A DNA stretch of 64,000 bases from Candidatus Opimibacter skivensis (GCA_016722045.1 JADKGY010000035.1:62001-126000); one strand, 5' to 3'. Shown: positions 35,389-44,635, numbered from the stretch's first letter. Made by a program: numbers and translations. Notes: generated from the sequence alone by a model not told the origin.

Positions 35389-36354
35389 TTAAGCCATCGG
35401 ATGACGATAGGAAGCAGAGTATCTTCCCGTCACAAAATGTTCTAATTGTCTTTCAATATCACTTAGTAAAGTACTTGCACCAAATCGAAACAGATCCGGT
35501 GATAACCATTCATCACCCAATTCTTCTTTCATCAGGATGAGCCATTCGAGTGCCTGTTTTGCTTTCTGAATTCCGCCTGCGGGTTTGAATCCAATTTTTA
35601 TTCCTGTTCGTTCATAATATTCTCTGATGGCACGCACCATGACAAGACTTACCGGAAGTGTAGCATTGACTGCAGCTTTGCCTGTACTGGTTTTGATAAA
35701 ATCGGAACCTGCCATCATACAGACATGACTTGCTTTGGCGACATTATTTAATGTAACAAGTTCGCCGGTCTCCAGAATTGATTTCATGTGTGCATCACCG
35801 CAGGATTGTCTGAACAATTGTACTTCTGTATAAAGTGCATTCCAGTCACCACGCAGGACATTGGCACGACTGATGACGATATCAATTTCCTTAGCACCTG
35901 CAGCCACTGATTTCTCAATTTCGCTGAGCTTTTGATCCATCGTGATTTGACCGGCAGGAAAACCTGTTGACACAGCGGCGACAGGAATGCCGGAACCGGC
36001 CAGAGCTTCAACTGCGGTATGTATCAAATTGTGATAAACACATACTGCTGCCACATGAATATTACTGTCATTCATATCCATGGCCTGTAAAATATCTTCT
36101 CGTACAGGTTGTCTTGCTTTTGCACAAAGACGTATGACATTGCCTGGGGTATCGTCGCCCGCGAGGGTTGTCAGGTCCATACAGGTTATAGCTTTAAGTA
36201 ACCATGCGGCCTGCCAGTCCTTTTTAACACTTCGTCTTGCGCCCATGGCAGCGGCCCTTCGTTCGACTGCGCTACGATTGACCCGGATACTTTTGATAAG
36301 GTCCAGATCTAAGGGCATGCCTTGATTTCGTTGGGTTGTATCGTTAGGTTTCAA
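35389..36354 (-). CDS. deoC: Deoxyribose-phosphate aldolase
   Basis: A 321-aa class I aldolase, longer at the N-terminus than E. coli DeoC (259 aa). Signatures: DLTTLAGDDTPGNVIRLCAKA, AVSTGFPAGQ, AKEIDIVISR, the Schiff-base lysine in DFIKTSTGK and the second lysine region GFKPAGGI. It splits 2-deoxyribose-5-phosphate into glyceraldehyde-3-phosphate and acetaldehyde. It is the first gene of a unit with the ALDH16-like gene 14 bp downstream, next to two nucleoside phosphorylases. A phosphopentomutase, needed to link the steps, is not in the window. Confidence 0.95.
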   Translation of the reverse strand: MKPNDTTQRNQGMPLDLDLIKSIRVNRSAVERRAAAMGARRSVKKDWQAAWLLKAITCMDLTTLAGDDTPGNVIRLCAKARQPVREDILQAMDMNDSNIHVAAVCVYHNLIHTAVEALAGSGIPVAAVSTGFPAGQITMDQKLSEIEKSVAAGAKEIDIVISRANVLRGDWNALYTEVQLFRQSCGDAHMKSILETGELVTLNNVAKASHVCMMAGSDFIKTSTGKAAVNATLPVSLVMVRAIREYYERTGIKIGFKPAGGIQKAKQALEWLILMKEELGDEWLSPDLFRFGASTLLSDIERQLEHFVTGRYSASYRHPMA

Positions 36355-36840
36355 GGATATGATTTCGATTTATCAGATAATATATCTAAGGACTGCAAAT
36401 GGTGATCCAATATGGCAGCAATTCGTGCTTTAAAATAATTAAAGTTATCCATCACCCTTCAATTGAGGGTTGACCATATAAAATTAATATGTGCTAAATA
36501 GAGGAATTTGGGGCAAAAACAAAGAAAAAAGGACGCAGATCAAATAAGAAAATTAATGATCAATTTTCGGACACAATTGTAATCTAATTCGTATCGGTAG
36601 TCGCGAACTTAAGCAGAGGCAAATGCCCTAAATAGGCAAGAGCGCCTTCTTGCGAAAAGCGCTCCTGTAAACTGTACCTAATTTCACCCTTTCTGGATTA
36701 TCTTAATAAATCAGATAGGATGGATTGAGTACTATAAATACTTGTTGTCCCTGCTCTATTTACTACTTAGAAATTTAGTTAATTTAAGTAGTCACTTAGA
36801 AAAAAATAATCCGTAGATAAACCTACGCTGAACGGATTCA
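36355..36840. other. Intergenic region without recognisable gene
   Basis: About 490 bp. A short GCGCCTTCTTGCGAAAAGCGC inverted repeat (36640-36662) and a GTAGATAAACCTACG palindrome (36813-36827) of the dispersed family are present. The deoC promoter should lie at the low end but no clear TAnnTTTG box was found. Confidence 0.6.
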
Positions 36841-37296
36841 CTATGATTTTTCAAACGTCAGATAATCTGTTCCTCCATTGCCACCGCTGACATGAATCAA
36901 TTCAATCTTGCTTGATGATTGAGATATGAAATTCCAATCTTCAGTGAGCTTTTCAAAATCATTCCCAGCATTGAATACAATGTTGAAATGCAGACTAGTA
37001 ACGCTGTCATCTGAGCTGTTATTGTCACCGATACTCCAAGTCCCTGTATTCGTGTTACTGCTATTTGTTGCAGTTAATGTTCCGTTAGTTTGAAATGTGA
37101 ATGTATAGCCACTGTAATGACTTGTTTCATCTTTCCCCGAGTCAATAAATGATGTGATTTTCCAACCTCCGGTCTGCACACTGTTCTGAACCACAGTCGG
37201 AGTGATGTTAACATTATCGCCATTTGAACAGGAGGTTAAAGAAAAAATCACTGACAAGCAGATGACCAGTGATGTAATTAATTGCATGCGTTTCAT
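36841..37296 (-). CDS. Lipocalin-like lipoprotein
   Basis: A 151-aa protein with a lipobox (IFSLTSC, lipidated C23). The remainder is a small beta-barrel pattern: GGWKITSFIDSGKDETSHYSG, YTFTFQTNGTLTAT, GTWSIGDNN, WNFISQSSSKIELI. This is typical of the lipocalin-like (DUF4923/DUF5004-type) lipoproteins of Bacteroidota. Function unknown; envelope-located. No operon partner is visible. Confidence 0.78.
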   Translation of the reverse strand: MKRMQLITSLVICLSVIFSLTSCSNGDNVNITPTVVQNSVQTGGWKITSFIDSGKDETSHYSGYTFTFQTNGTLTATNSSNTNTGTWSIGDNNSSDDSVTSLHFNIVFNAGNDFEKLTEDWNFISQSSSKIELIHVSGGNGGTDYLTFEKS

Positions 37297-37423
37297 GGCG
37301 TATTTGTTTTAGATGTGAATGAGTGAACCAAATGTAGACCCAGATGAACACGCGGTCAAATTATAGACGAGGAATGGGCGAATTATGATGATGAAGCGTG
37401 TGGGAATTGGGACAGACTATATG

Positions 37424-37474
37424 TGCAAGGCTAAGCCTTGGAGACACTCCAACGTAGGTAAACCTACGCTGAAC
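37424..37474. repeat. Dispersed palindrome pair (CAAGGC..GCCTTG, CGTAGGT..ACCTACG)
   Basis: TGCAAGGCTAAGCCTTG followed by ACGTAGGTAAACCTACG gives two adjacent small hairpins that match one arm of element E1. The other arm is absent. The rest of 37297-37779 contains no recognisable gene, only AT-rich DNA with a TGATCATGATGATCATGATA stretch at 37545-37564. Confidence 0.65.
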
Positions 37475-37779
37475 ATGAGGCTTTTAGCATAGAGCTCAGA
37501 GCAGTGGAGTCGTATTCATTCACTTTCCGTCAATCAATCATGACTGATCATGATGATCATGATAATCTGCGTTCAAAAGATGAGTTTAGTAATAGATGCC
37601 AATTAATCTTATTAAATCTTAACCTTTCTTATCTTATCCGCGTCCTCTTTTTGACAAGGTCCATCTGAACTGACTACAATCAGGTCACTCACTGACCTGC
37701 ATTATACTTGTGCATCCTGGCGACTTCATAATTTAGACACGAATCCGTGATGGTGTTTTTCGGTATTGAACTATATTTT

Positions 37780-38841
37780 ATGAAATTCAACAAGGCACAT
37801 GAATTAAAAAGTCTGATTGGAAATACTCCACTTTTGGAAATCCATCTCAGATACAAAGGCGAGGATAGGGTCATCTACACCAAAGCCGAAAGTCTGAATA
37901 TGACGGGGAGTATAAAAGACCGGATGGCATTTCATATTCTCAACAGTGGTTATGAAAAAGGTACACTGCAGCCAGGCATGCAGATTTTTGAAGCCACAAG
38001 CGGCAACACCGGAATTTCAGTTGCGGCCTTAGGCAGAGCCTTTGGCCACCAGGTCAATATTTTTATGCCGGATTGGATGAGTATGGAACGGATCAATCTC
38101 ATCAAAAGCCTTGGTGCCAAAATAACATTAGTCAGCAAAGAAGAAGGAGGATTTCTAGGCAGCATTGAGATGGCAAAGAATGCAGCTGCTCTGACAGGAG
38201 GCTTTGTATCAAGCCAGTTTTCAAATGAGGACAATACAGATGCACATTATCTGACTACTGGTCCTGAAATATGGTGGCAAATGAAAGTCAACGATATTGC
38301 ACCGCATGCTTTTGTGGCCGGTGTAGGTTCCGGGGGAACAGTGATGGGTGTTGGTAAATATTTAAAAGAAAGAAATCCCGCCGTCAAAATTCATCCATTA
38401 GAGCCGGCTAACTCACCAACATTATCCACCGGGCACAAAACCGGCAAGCATAGGATACAAGGCATATCCGATGAATTCATTCCATCAATTGTACATCTTC
38501 AGGAACTTGATGAAGTGATTTCGGTCGATGATGGTGATGCAATAATCATGTCGCAGAAATTAGCAGCAGAGTTAGGTTTAGCTGTGGGGATTTCTTCCGG
38601 AGCTAATTTTATAGGTGCGCTTATGGCTCAAAATCAATTAGGAAAAGATAAGATCGTTGTCACCGTTTTTCCGGATAGCAATAAAAAATATTTAAGCACC
38701 GATTTACTGAAAGAAGAGCCTGTAAAAGAAGGTTTTATCTCCACTGATGTTGAATTGCTATATTTCAGTGCGCAGAAAAGAGTGTGTAAGCTATGTTTCT
38801 CTCCTGAAGAAGCGGCAGTGGAATATATGAAAACATACTAG
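37780..38841 (+). CDS. PLP-dependent cysteine synthase/cystathionine beta-synthase-like enzyme
   Basis: A 353-aa fold-type II PLP enzyme; the start at 37780 (MKFNKAHELKSLIGNTPLLE) is the usual CysK-like N-terminus. The PLP lysine is in NMTGSIKDRMA, followed by the substrate loop EATSGNTGISVAALG and the phosphate-binding GVGSGGTVMGVG. It is somewhat longer than CysK (about 310 aa), with a C-terminal extension containing a CKLC pair. Probable reaction: O-acetylserine plus sulfide to cysteine, or a related beta-replacement. Monocistronic by spacing. Confidence 0.9.
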   Translation: MKFNKAHELKSLIGNTPLLEIHLRYKGEDRVIYTKAESLNMTGSIKDRMAFHILNSGYEKGTLQPGMQIFEATSGNTGISVAALGRAFGHQVNIFMPDWMSMERINLIKSLGAKITLVSKEEGGFLGSIEMAKNAAALTGGFVSSQFSNEDNTDAHYLTTGPEIWWQMKVNDIAPHAFVAGVGSGGTVMGVGKYLKERNPAVKIHPLEPANSPTLSTGHKTGKHRIQGISDEFIPSIVHLQELDEVISVDDGDAIIMSQKLAAELGLAVGISSGANFIGALMAQNQLGKDKIVVTVFPDSNKKYLSTDLLKEEPVKEGFISTDVELLYFSAQKRVCKLCFSPEEAAVEYMKTY

Positions 38842-38930
38842 CAAAGGGCGAAGAGCATAGTGCATAGTCCTCATACTGGAAAATATAAAAAGTGCCGTTC
38901 AGTAAAGTATGTCAGAAAAGTAAAATGAAT

Positions 38931-39386
38931 TTAGACGAAAGGAAAAAATCTACCTGTTGTCTTTGTATAGGCTGTGTAATTTAAAAAGTGCTTTGAGAGT
39001 AATTTTTCTTCGTAGCTGGATTTGAAATAAAATAAAACCCACAACACAATACCAATAAATATTTCCCAAAGACTTTGGTGAAATAATCCAAAACCTATGG
39101 CGATTAAAATGATTCCCGTATAAATGGGATGGCGGATAAATTTGTAAACGCCGTTTTGGATGAGGGTACCATCTTCTTTGGGTGTAGGAAATGGTGTCAG
39201 ATTCTTATTCAACTGCAAAATGGCAAGGCCCATGATGAGTACTCCAAAGATGGCTAAAATCAATGAAATATATCTGATCACCGTATTTATATGAAATGGA
39301 AATGAAAATAGCGGAACTACATAAAGGATGAAAAGCAGGAGTTGGCCGCTTACAAAAAGGATGTCCTTAGTTGCAGGTCGAGTCAT
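38931..39386 (-). CDS. Isoprenylcysteine carboxyl methyltransferase-like membrane protein
   Basis: A 151-aa protein with four to five hydrophobic helices and the ICMT/PEMT signature: LIQNGVYKFIRHPIYTGIIL (G-x-Y-x-x-x-R-H-P-x-Y-x-G, the SAM-binding motif) then YEEKLLSKHFLNYTAY (EExxLxxxF...Y). Such proteins methylate small or lipid substrates; the substrate here is unknown. It lies 21 bp downstream of the CHAD-like gene on the same strand, possibly co-transcribed. Confidence 0.88.
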   Translation of the reverse strand: MTRPATKDILFVSGQLLLFILYVVPLFSFPFHINTVIRYISLILAIFGVLIMGLAILQLNKNLTPFPTPKEDGTLIQNGVYKFIRHPIYTGIILIAIGFGLFHQSLWEIFIGIVLWVLFYFKSSYEEKLLSKHFLNYTAYTKTTGRFFPFV

Positions 39387-39407
39387 TATCCAAAAAAATC
39401 AAAATCA

Positions 39408-40406
39408 TTACCCAATGGAATGCCTGATATCATTGATGATCTTATCCAGCACTTTATCCTGATCAATAAATTTATCGGCCATAATTTTCATCGTCGATTT
39501 TATTTCCTTAAGTGATATATTGCTTTTCACCGCCAGAGTCCGGGTCGTGGCCTTTACCTCTTTCTCTTTGACATAATGCGTCTCACGGATAGCATCTTCA
39601 AGAATGAGGATCCGCAATCCCGAATCTTTGAGTCTTCCACTCTCAGCGATAATCCAACTCAATGCATAAAAAACAGGTGCATCAATATAAATAGGTTGAA
39701 TTCCTCTTGTCAACGCCGGCAACACATTGAACGGACTTTCAAGCACTTCCTTTGTCTGATAGGTTGTAAGTTCAGGTGCAGGAGAATTCACCGGCTTAAG
39801 TTGGATCAATCCATCCAGGGCCTGGGCATAGATGCTGATCCAACGCACTTCTCTCCGGAATTTGTGGACGCCATTCTCAATATCTTTAAAATTGAGTTTA
39901 TCGGTGTGATAATCAGATTTGATGATTTCAATCATATCGATAATCGTTTTCCCGATAGCTTTGTGTTCTTCTATGTCTGATATCCAATCACAATCCAAAA
40001 GTTCACTTTTGATAGTTTTAACCTTAGATTCTTCAGTATTGATCCAGCCATCCTTCTTTAGCATTACATCAAGATTCGTCAGTTCTTTATTGAAATGCTG
40101 TTTTAAACAGTCTAACAGAATCGGGGGAAAACCATCCTGGACAGAAAATTCTTTGATAAAACCATCATAGTAATCTACTTTGCCCAGCTGATCCTCCAGT
40201 GATTTGAATGAAATACGCATTCGTTCAAATCGCTTTTTATTATGCATCATTTTATAAATGTGCGTCAGGGCTTCGAGGTAAAAAAGATACTGACGGGCAG
40301 AAGATTTATAAAAAGTGAGAGCACATTCCGCCGTATTGGGTAATGTGTTCAATATTTGCTCAAGCTTATCAAGCTGAATCTGGAATCTGGATAAACCTTC
40401 TGTCAT
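39408..40406 (-). CDS. Helical protein with weak CHAD-domain resemblance
   Basis: A 332-aa, almost entirely helical cytoplasmic protein. Two helical repeats, ALTFYKSSARQYLFYLEALT and IENGVHKFRREVRWISIYAQ, resemble the His/Arg-rich helices of CHAD domains, which bind polyphosphate. The conserved basic residues are only partly kept, so the family call is tentative. The C-terminal part (about 240-332) ends with a charged helix and has no recognisable motif. It starts 8 bp after the upstream GNAT gene stop, so the two are probably co-expressed. Confidence 0.55.
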   Translation of the reverse strand: MTEGLSRFQIQLDKLEQILNTLPNTAECALTFYKSSARQYLFYLEALTHIYKMMHNKKRFERMRISFKSLEDQLGKVDYYDGFIKEFSVQDGFPPILLDCLKQHFNKELTNLDVMLKKDGWINTEESKVKTIKSELLDCDWISDIEEHKAIGKTIIDMIEIIKSDYHTDKLNFKDIENGVHKFRREVRWISIYAQALDGLIQLKPVNSPAPELTTYQTKEVLESPFNVLPALTRGIQPIYIDAPVFYALSWIIAESGRLKDSGLRILILEDAIRETHYVKEKEVKATTRTLAVKSNISLKEIKSTMKIMADKFIDQDKVLDKIINDIRHSIG

Positions 40407-40414
40407 AAGATAAT

Positions 40415-40948
40415 TTAAATCAATTTCATTTCAAACAAACAAGATGGCGTGTCATGATAATGTGAAGGTAATGCGGATGTATCCTTAAGATCAAACATGC
40501 CAAGGAAAGTAAATCCTGCATTTGTGTAATACTCTATCAATTTCACATTATGGCCAAGAGTATCCAATCGAAGGAATTTTTTTTCTTTATGCTTTGCATA
40601 CCCGATCGCCCATTGAACAATCAATGATACAAAATTCATACCCCTGAAGTCAGGATTGGTGGCAATCCGATGAATATACATGGCCGGATCATCATTTTTT
40701 TCTTCCCATATATCCGGATCGCTGAAGGTAATGGCCCAAATACAAGCAATCTGATCATCGATGACGATTTTCCATTGACGTCCTTCTTTAATTTCCTTCT
40801 TCACCAGGGAACGATCAAATTCCGGCCAGACGACTACCGTTTTCTTTGCCCGCTGATAGTCTGACGCAATACGGTAAAGACGGAAGATTTCGTCGATATC
40901 ATCAAATGTTGAGACTTCGATCTTCTTATTCATCAAATAAAGATGCAT
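40415..40948 (-). CDS. GNAT-family N-acetyltransferase
   Basis: A 177-aa acetyltransferase; a start at 40933 (MNKKIEVSTF) is equally possible. GNAT motifs: IHRIATNPDFRGMNFVSLIV, whose R/G-x-x-G/N pyrophosphate loop is slightly degenerate (FRGMNF), and the closing KLIEYYTNAGFTFLGMFDL. Substrate unknown. It leads a run with the CHAD-like protein (8 bp gap) and the ICMT-like protein. Confidence 0.88.
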   Translation of the reverse strand: MHLYLMNKKIEVSTFDDIDEIFRLYRIASDYQRAKKTVVVWPEFDRSLVKKEIKEGRQWKIVIDDQIACIWAITFSDPDIWEEKNDDPAMYIHRIATNPDFRGMNFVSLIVQWAIGYAKHKEKKFLRLDTLGHNVKLIEYYTNAGFTFLGMFDLKDTSALPSHYHDTPSCLFEMKLI

Positions 40949-41006
40949 AAAAAGATCTCAGATTATGAAATACCGGATGAGGAATTTTAAAGCTACTTAC
41001 CTGACA

Positions 41007-41131
41007 TTCGAGTGTCTCTGACCTCGAACTGGCTAAATTATATGTACAGGTATGATGGAATGCAGTAAAAATCCTTCCTTAGTTCGAAAGAAACGAAGAT
41101 TAATTCATGTTCGAGGTCAGAGACACTCGAA
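41007..41131. repeat. Inverted-repeat hairpin element E3
   Basis: Two perfect 23-bp inverted copies, TTCGAGTGTCTCTGACCTCG plus AAC at 41007-41029 and its complement at 41109-41131, enclose 79 bp. A single related arm occurs at 20235-20272. It lies between the GNAT gene and a lipoprotein gene. Confidence 0.85.
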
Positions 41132-41178
41132 CGTCCGCGTCCTTTTTGCCAATTGCTTATTGCCTATTGCTTATTGTC

Positions 41179-41634
41179 TTAGTTTTTCACTGAAATCTGA
41201 CCTGTCTTCAGCACCACTTCACCATCCGGATATTGAATATCAGCATGATTCTCTGCAGTGATAAAAAAAGCTGTGGGTTTAAATGAGGTCACTGTAGATA
41301 ATGAACTCTTTAATGCTTTCGACATCATACCACTTGATGTCTTCAATTGTCCGATGTTCGTACTGCTGCTATGATCAGTTTCCATCCAGACGATATACAT
41401 ATCCCTGGGTGGGCTTAGTCTTTTCGGGTCTGCGAGGTTTGCGACCTTCAACTGTATATTGTAATTCTTGTTTTTATCTTTTTTCACAATGACTGAACCT
41501 TCTGCAGCAGGCACTATTGATGAGATAGCAAATGCATATTTCTTAGCACAGGATTGTAAAAATAAAGGTGCGATCAAGCCGAGGGCTAAAATCAAAAAAT
41601 TCCTCTTTAGATGATTATGTTTAAGCGTTTGCAT
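41179..41634 (-). CDS. Lipoprotein of unknown function
   Basis: A 151-aa protein; the start at 41634 (MQTLKHNHLKRNFLIL) gives a proper lipoprotein signal ending LFLQSC (C29). The mature part is beta-rich: IVPAAEGSVIVKKDKNKNYN, MYIVWMETDHSS, KTSSGMMSKALKSSLSTVTS, FFITAENHADIQYP and a final VVLKTGQISV. The pattern suggests a small beta-sandwich but I do not recognise the family. 41635-42065 upstream holds nothing recognisable. Confidence 0.75.
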   Translation of the reverse strand: MQTLKHNHLKRNFLILALGLIAPLFLQSCAKKYAFAISSIVPAAEGSVIVKKDKNKNYNIQLKVANLADPKRLSPPRDMYIVWMETDHSSSTNIGQLKTSSGMMSKALKSSLSTVTSFKPTAFFITAENHADIQYPDGEVVLKTGQISVKN

Positions 41635-42073
41635 TTTGTCGAATTTTATGGATGAAATTTTTATTAACTGACTCAATTATCGATGAGGAATTGAGCCTCA
41701 CAAAGTTTGGCCCGTTTGAATACAGATCTGTTATATAATTTCAAAAAGAGTTACATGATTCACACATTTCGATTTTAGATCCACAAAGGCTTGAGTAGGT
41801 CTTAGTTTATTATAGTCCTGAGCGAAAGCAGGCGATGCACTGAGCGGAGCGTCGCACTGAGCCTGCCGAAAGTGTCTTAGTGTCGAAATCCTCGATTTTT
41901 ATAGGCAAATCAAATCTTAATAAATCATGACCTTTCTTAACAAATCTGCGTCCTCCTTTTTTTACCTCCATAAAATTCTGAACAAAACAAGGAATATTAA
42001 ATTCTGAAAAATTAAAAAATTGACCACATAGTCACATAGTTAATATAGAACGTCACATAGAAAAATTGAATGT

Positions 42074-42271
42074 TTTCCCTTTCCGCCTCTTCTACCTCTT
42101 CTGCCCTTTCCGCCTTTTCTGCCTCTTCTTCCTTTTCTGCCCTTTCTGCCTTTTCTGCCTCTTCCGCCCTTTCCGCCTTTTCTGCCTCTTCTTCCTTTTC
42201 TGCCTCTTCCGCCCTTTCCGCCCTTTCCGCCTTTTCTGCCTCTTCTGCCTTTTCTGCCTCTTCTTCTCTTC
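42074..42271. repeat. 9-bp minisatellite (TTCTGCCTC-type units)
   Basis: About 22 units of nine bases. On the minus strand every unit would read Ala-Glu-Lys/Glu/Arg (AEKAEEAEKAER), and on the plus strand Leu/Phe/Ser-rich frames appear. There is no start, domain or codon support for a gene, so I treat it as a repeat downstream of the MFS stop. Confidence 0.8.
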
Positions 42272-42283
42272 TACTCAGAAATA

Positions 42284-43564
42284 TTATGCAACCTTCCGTT
42301 CATTCCTTTTAACCATCTGACTCATCCGATAGACCAGATATAGACACAATAGAATAATGCCCACCATCACATACCCCAGCCAATCAAAATGTTCAATCGG
42401 GCTTGTTTTCGTTTTTTGTACAACTACTAATCCTGCAAACATAGCTGCGAATCCACCGGCCAATTGTTGAAGAGATGAATTGATACTCATGTAAGCACCA
42501 CGGTCATACATCTCAGGGATAGCTGAATTCAAAGCCTGTGCAGGTACCATCCTGCTCATGATCCCCATGAACAGGATCATGTTGATGATGATGACTATCC
42601 AGATCGGTACTGGTGTAAGATGCGTATAGATAAGAATCATCACCATGGCTATTGTCGAACCGGCTGCAAATAATCTAAACTTATCCACCTTATCGCTCAG
42701 CCTTCCGATGATGGGCATGATGATGATAGAGGATATTCCTGTACAAAAGAAAATGATCGGAAGATTAGCTTGCGGGATACCTACATTATTGACAATAAAT
42801 GCACTTGTAAATGGCATAAGCATAAAACCACCCATGGACAACATCGCTGTGGCATAAAATCCGATACGGTAATCTTTTTTCTGAATCGTATGCCATAAAT
42901 GCTGTAAAGGGGTCTTGTCTCGTTGCATACTCAGATGCGAAGTCAATGGTTGTAATTTCAACACGACCGTAATCGCAATCATAAAGGCCAGTCCTGCTAC
43001 CATAAAAAATGTCGAATGCCATCCCCATTGATTGGCCAAAACAAGTCCAATCGGTACCCCCAGGATCTGGCTTCCGGCAAATGCCATTGAAATAAAACCC
43101 ATCACCCTACCGCGTTGATGAAACGTAAACGCATCCGTCAATATAGCCATCCCGATAGACCCAACCACACCACCAAAAACACCAGTGATGATGCGGGCAA
43201 TCAGCAATGAAATATAACTATCAGCAAAACCACACACCGCAGTGCCGATGATAAACCCCGAATAAAAAAAGAGCAATAATTTTTTTCTATCAAACTTATC
43301 TGCAAAACCAGCTGTCAGAAATCCGGAGACACCTGCGCTTATCGCATATGCAGAAACGACTGATCCGAATTGCGATGTGCTCATGACCAGTTTTTTCATC
43401 AGCAAATCCCCCAGTGGAGAAATGATCATAAAATCAAGGATGATCGTAAAGTTGAGCAACGCCAGTATAGCGATTACAAATTTCTGATACGATGTAAATG
43501 ATGGCAATGCTACAGTGTGCTTTACCGGATCAAGAGTTAAGTCGGATTCGAGATGTTCTTCCAT
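42284..43564 (-). CDS. MFS drug/metabolite transporter (DHA1-like)
   Basis: A 426-aa protein with twelve membrane helices. Motif A is present between helices 2 and 3 (GFADKFDRKKLLLF, G-x-L/F-x-D-x-x-D/G-R-[RK]-x) and again, weaker, after helix 8 (GRLSDKVDKFRLF). The helix-4/5 stretch ARIITGVFGGVVGSIGMAIL fits the DHA1 efflux group. A proton-driven exporter is likely; the substrate is unknown. Upstream on the same strand are a small HMA-like gene and a TetR repressor, the usual layout of a TetR-controlled efflux system. Confidence 0.92.
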   Translation of the reverse strand: MEEHLESDLTLDPVKHTVALPSFTSYQKFVIAILALLNFTIILDFMIISPLGDLLMKKLVMSTSQFGSVVSAYAISAGVSGFLTAGFADKFDRKKLLLFFYSGFIIGTAVCGFADSYISLLIARIITGVFGGVVGSIGMAILTDAFTFHQRGRVMGFISMAFAGSQILGVPIGLVLANQWGWHSTFFMVAGLAFMIAITVVLKLQPLTSHLSMQRDKTPLQHLWHTIQKKDYRIGFYATAMLSMGGFMLMPFTSAFIVNNVGIPQANLPIIFFCTGISSIIIMPIIGRLSDKVDKFRLFAAGSTIAMVMILIYTHLTPVPIWIVIIINMILFMGIMSRMVPAQALNSAIPEMYDRGAYMSINSSLQQLAGGFAAMFAGLVVVQKTKTSPIEHFDWLGYVMVGIILLCLYLVYRMSQMVKRNERKVA

Positions 43565-43717
43565 AAATTATCGGGTGATCAAGTGAATTTATCGGGTGAT
43601 GTGGTGATCTTGTGATCTTGTGATCGGTTGTTTTTTTTTAGATAATATGTTAAATGCTGATAATGTAAATTATTTAGAATCATTTTATAAAACGATCGTA
43701 TGCTATATTGTTTTATT

Positions 43718-43797
43718 TGATCACTCGATCACCTGATCACTCGATCACCTGATCACTCGATCACCTGATCTTTTGATCACTCGATCATTCGATCATT
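43718..43797. repeat. 16-bp GATC-rich tandem repeat
   Basis: TGATCACTCGATCACC and shorter variants are repeated about five times, giving some 11 GATC sites within 80 bp. A looser GTGATCTTGTGATC run occurs at 43594-43626. Both lie in the 228-bp gap between the MFS and HMA-like genes. Dam-type methylation effects are conceivable but unproven. Confidence 0.85.
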
Positions 43798-44017
43798 CTA
43801 GTTCCTGGCATTGATAACCTGTTGCTGTGAGAAGTTTGATGATGTCATCAGCCTGCACTTGTCGGGTCACGATACGCAATACACAATCGATGTCATCTGC
43901 ATCCACATTCCAATTATTGATCGACGGGATAGAATCAAATAATTCCTTCAGACGCAGTTGATCAGGTGCTGATTTCACATTTGTTTTGAAAATGAGGATG
44001 TCATCTGTGTATTCCAT
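43793..44017 (-). CDS. Small HMA-like ferredoxin-fold protein lacking CxxC
   Basis: A 74-aa protein with the beta-alpha-beta-beta-alpha-beta order of heavy-metal-associated domains (DILIFKTNVKSAPDQLRLKE, IDCVLRIVTRQVQADDIIKL, ending TGYQCQELE). The metal-binding CxxC is absent. It lies 30 bp downstream of the TetR gene and upstream of the MFS gene, so it is probably part of that operon. Its role is unknown; its stop codon sits in the GATC repeat. Confidence 0.65.
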   Translation of the reverse strand: MEYTDDILIFKTNVKSAPDQLRLKELFDSIPSINNWNVDADDIDCVLRIVTRQVQADDIIKLLTATGYQCQELE

Positions 44018-44047
44018 GCGATTGGTTTTTTCGTTTGACTATTTGAA

Positions 44048-44635
44048 TTATGGCCTGAGGGCTTTCAGGACTAACCTGAGAAGACGTTTCATTTTTTCAT
44101 CTGATACGGTATACTGATCACTCATCATGCTCTTGCCCATAAGATGGAAATTGAGAAGTGAATAGAATGGTCCGTAAGCGATGGACCAGAAAGTTTCAGG
44201 TTCGATCCTGGCCATTTCATCTCTGATGATGGCATTCATGACAAAGGATTTCATCGCTTCCTTAAAACCTGATTCCTTTATGTCCTTGTGATGAATCAGG
44301 GGGGAGTTTCTAAACTGGTCGTAGAAACGATAATGGGACGGGTATTCAAAAATAAATTTCATCCGGTTCTTCCACTGAAGCCAAAGGCCATCTTCCAGAG
44401 ACGCATTCGGATCAAAATTCTCCAATGCTACCCTGGCGAAGGTTTGATGGACATCATTATATAAGCTATTGAGCAGGTCTTCTTTATTTTTGAAATAGAT
44501 ATAAATCGTTGCAGGTGAAACATTTGCAGCTTTCGCCAGCCTTTGCATGCTGAATCCATGGAAGCCTTCTGCCACGATCATTTCCATAGCCTTTTGACGG
44601 ATAGTAGCTTCCTTATGTTCGTCCCTTACTCTCAT
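44048..44635 (-). CDS. TetR/AcrR-family transcriptional regulator
   Basis: A 195-aa repressor. N-terminal helix-turn-helix: TIRQKAMEMIVAEGFHGFSM then QRLAKAANVSPATIYIYFKNKEDLL quoted in part, the canonical TetR DNA-binding region (about 9-55). The C-terminal ligand-binding domain (60-195) is helical. It probably represses its own operon with the HMA-like and MFS genes downstream on the same strand. The inducer is unknown. Confidence 0.93.
   Translation of the reverse strand: MRVRDEHKEATIRQKAMEMIVAEGFHGFSMQRLAKAANVSPATIYIYFKNKEDLLNSLYNDVHQTFARVALENFDPNASLEDGLWLQWKNRMKFIFEYPSHYRFYDQFRNSPLIHHKDIKESGFKEAMKSFVMNAIIRDEMARIEPETFWSIAYGPFYSLLNFHLMGKSMMSDQYTVSDEKMKRLLRLVLKALRP

Noticed and set aside
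42066..42320. Leu/Phe- or Ser-rich small genes
   Set aside because: They are six-frame readings of the 9-bp minisatellite with no start context or domain.
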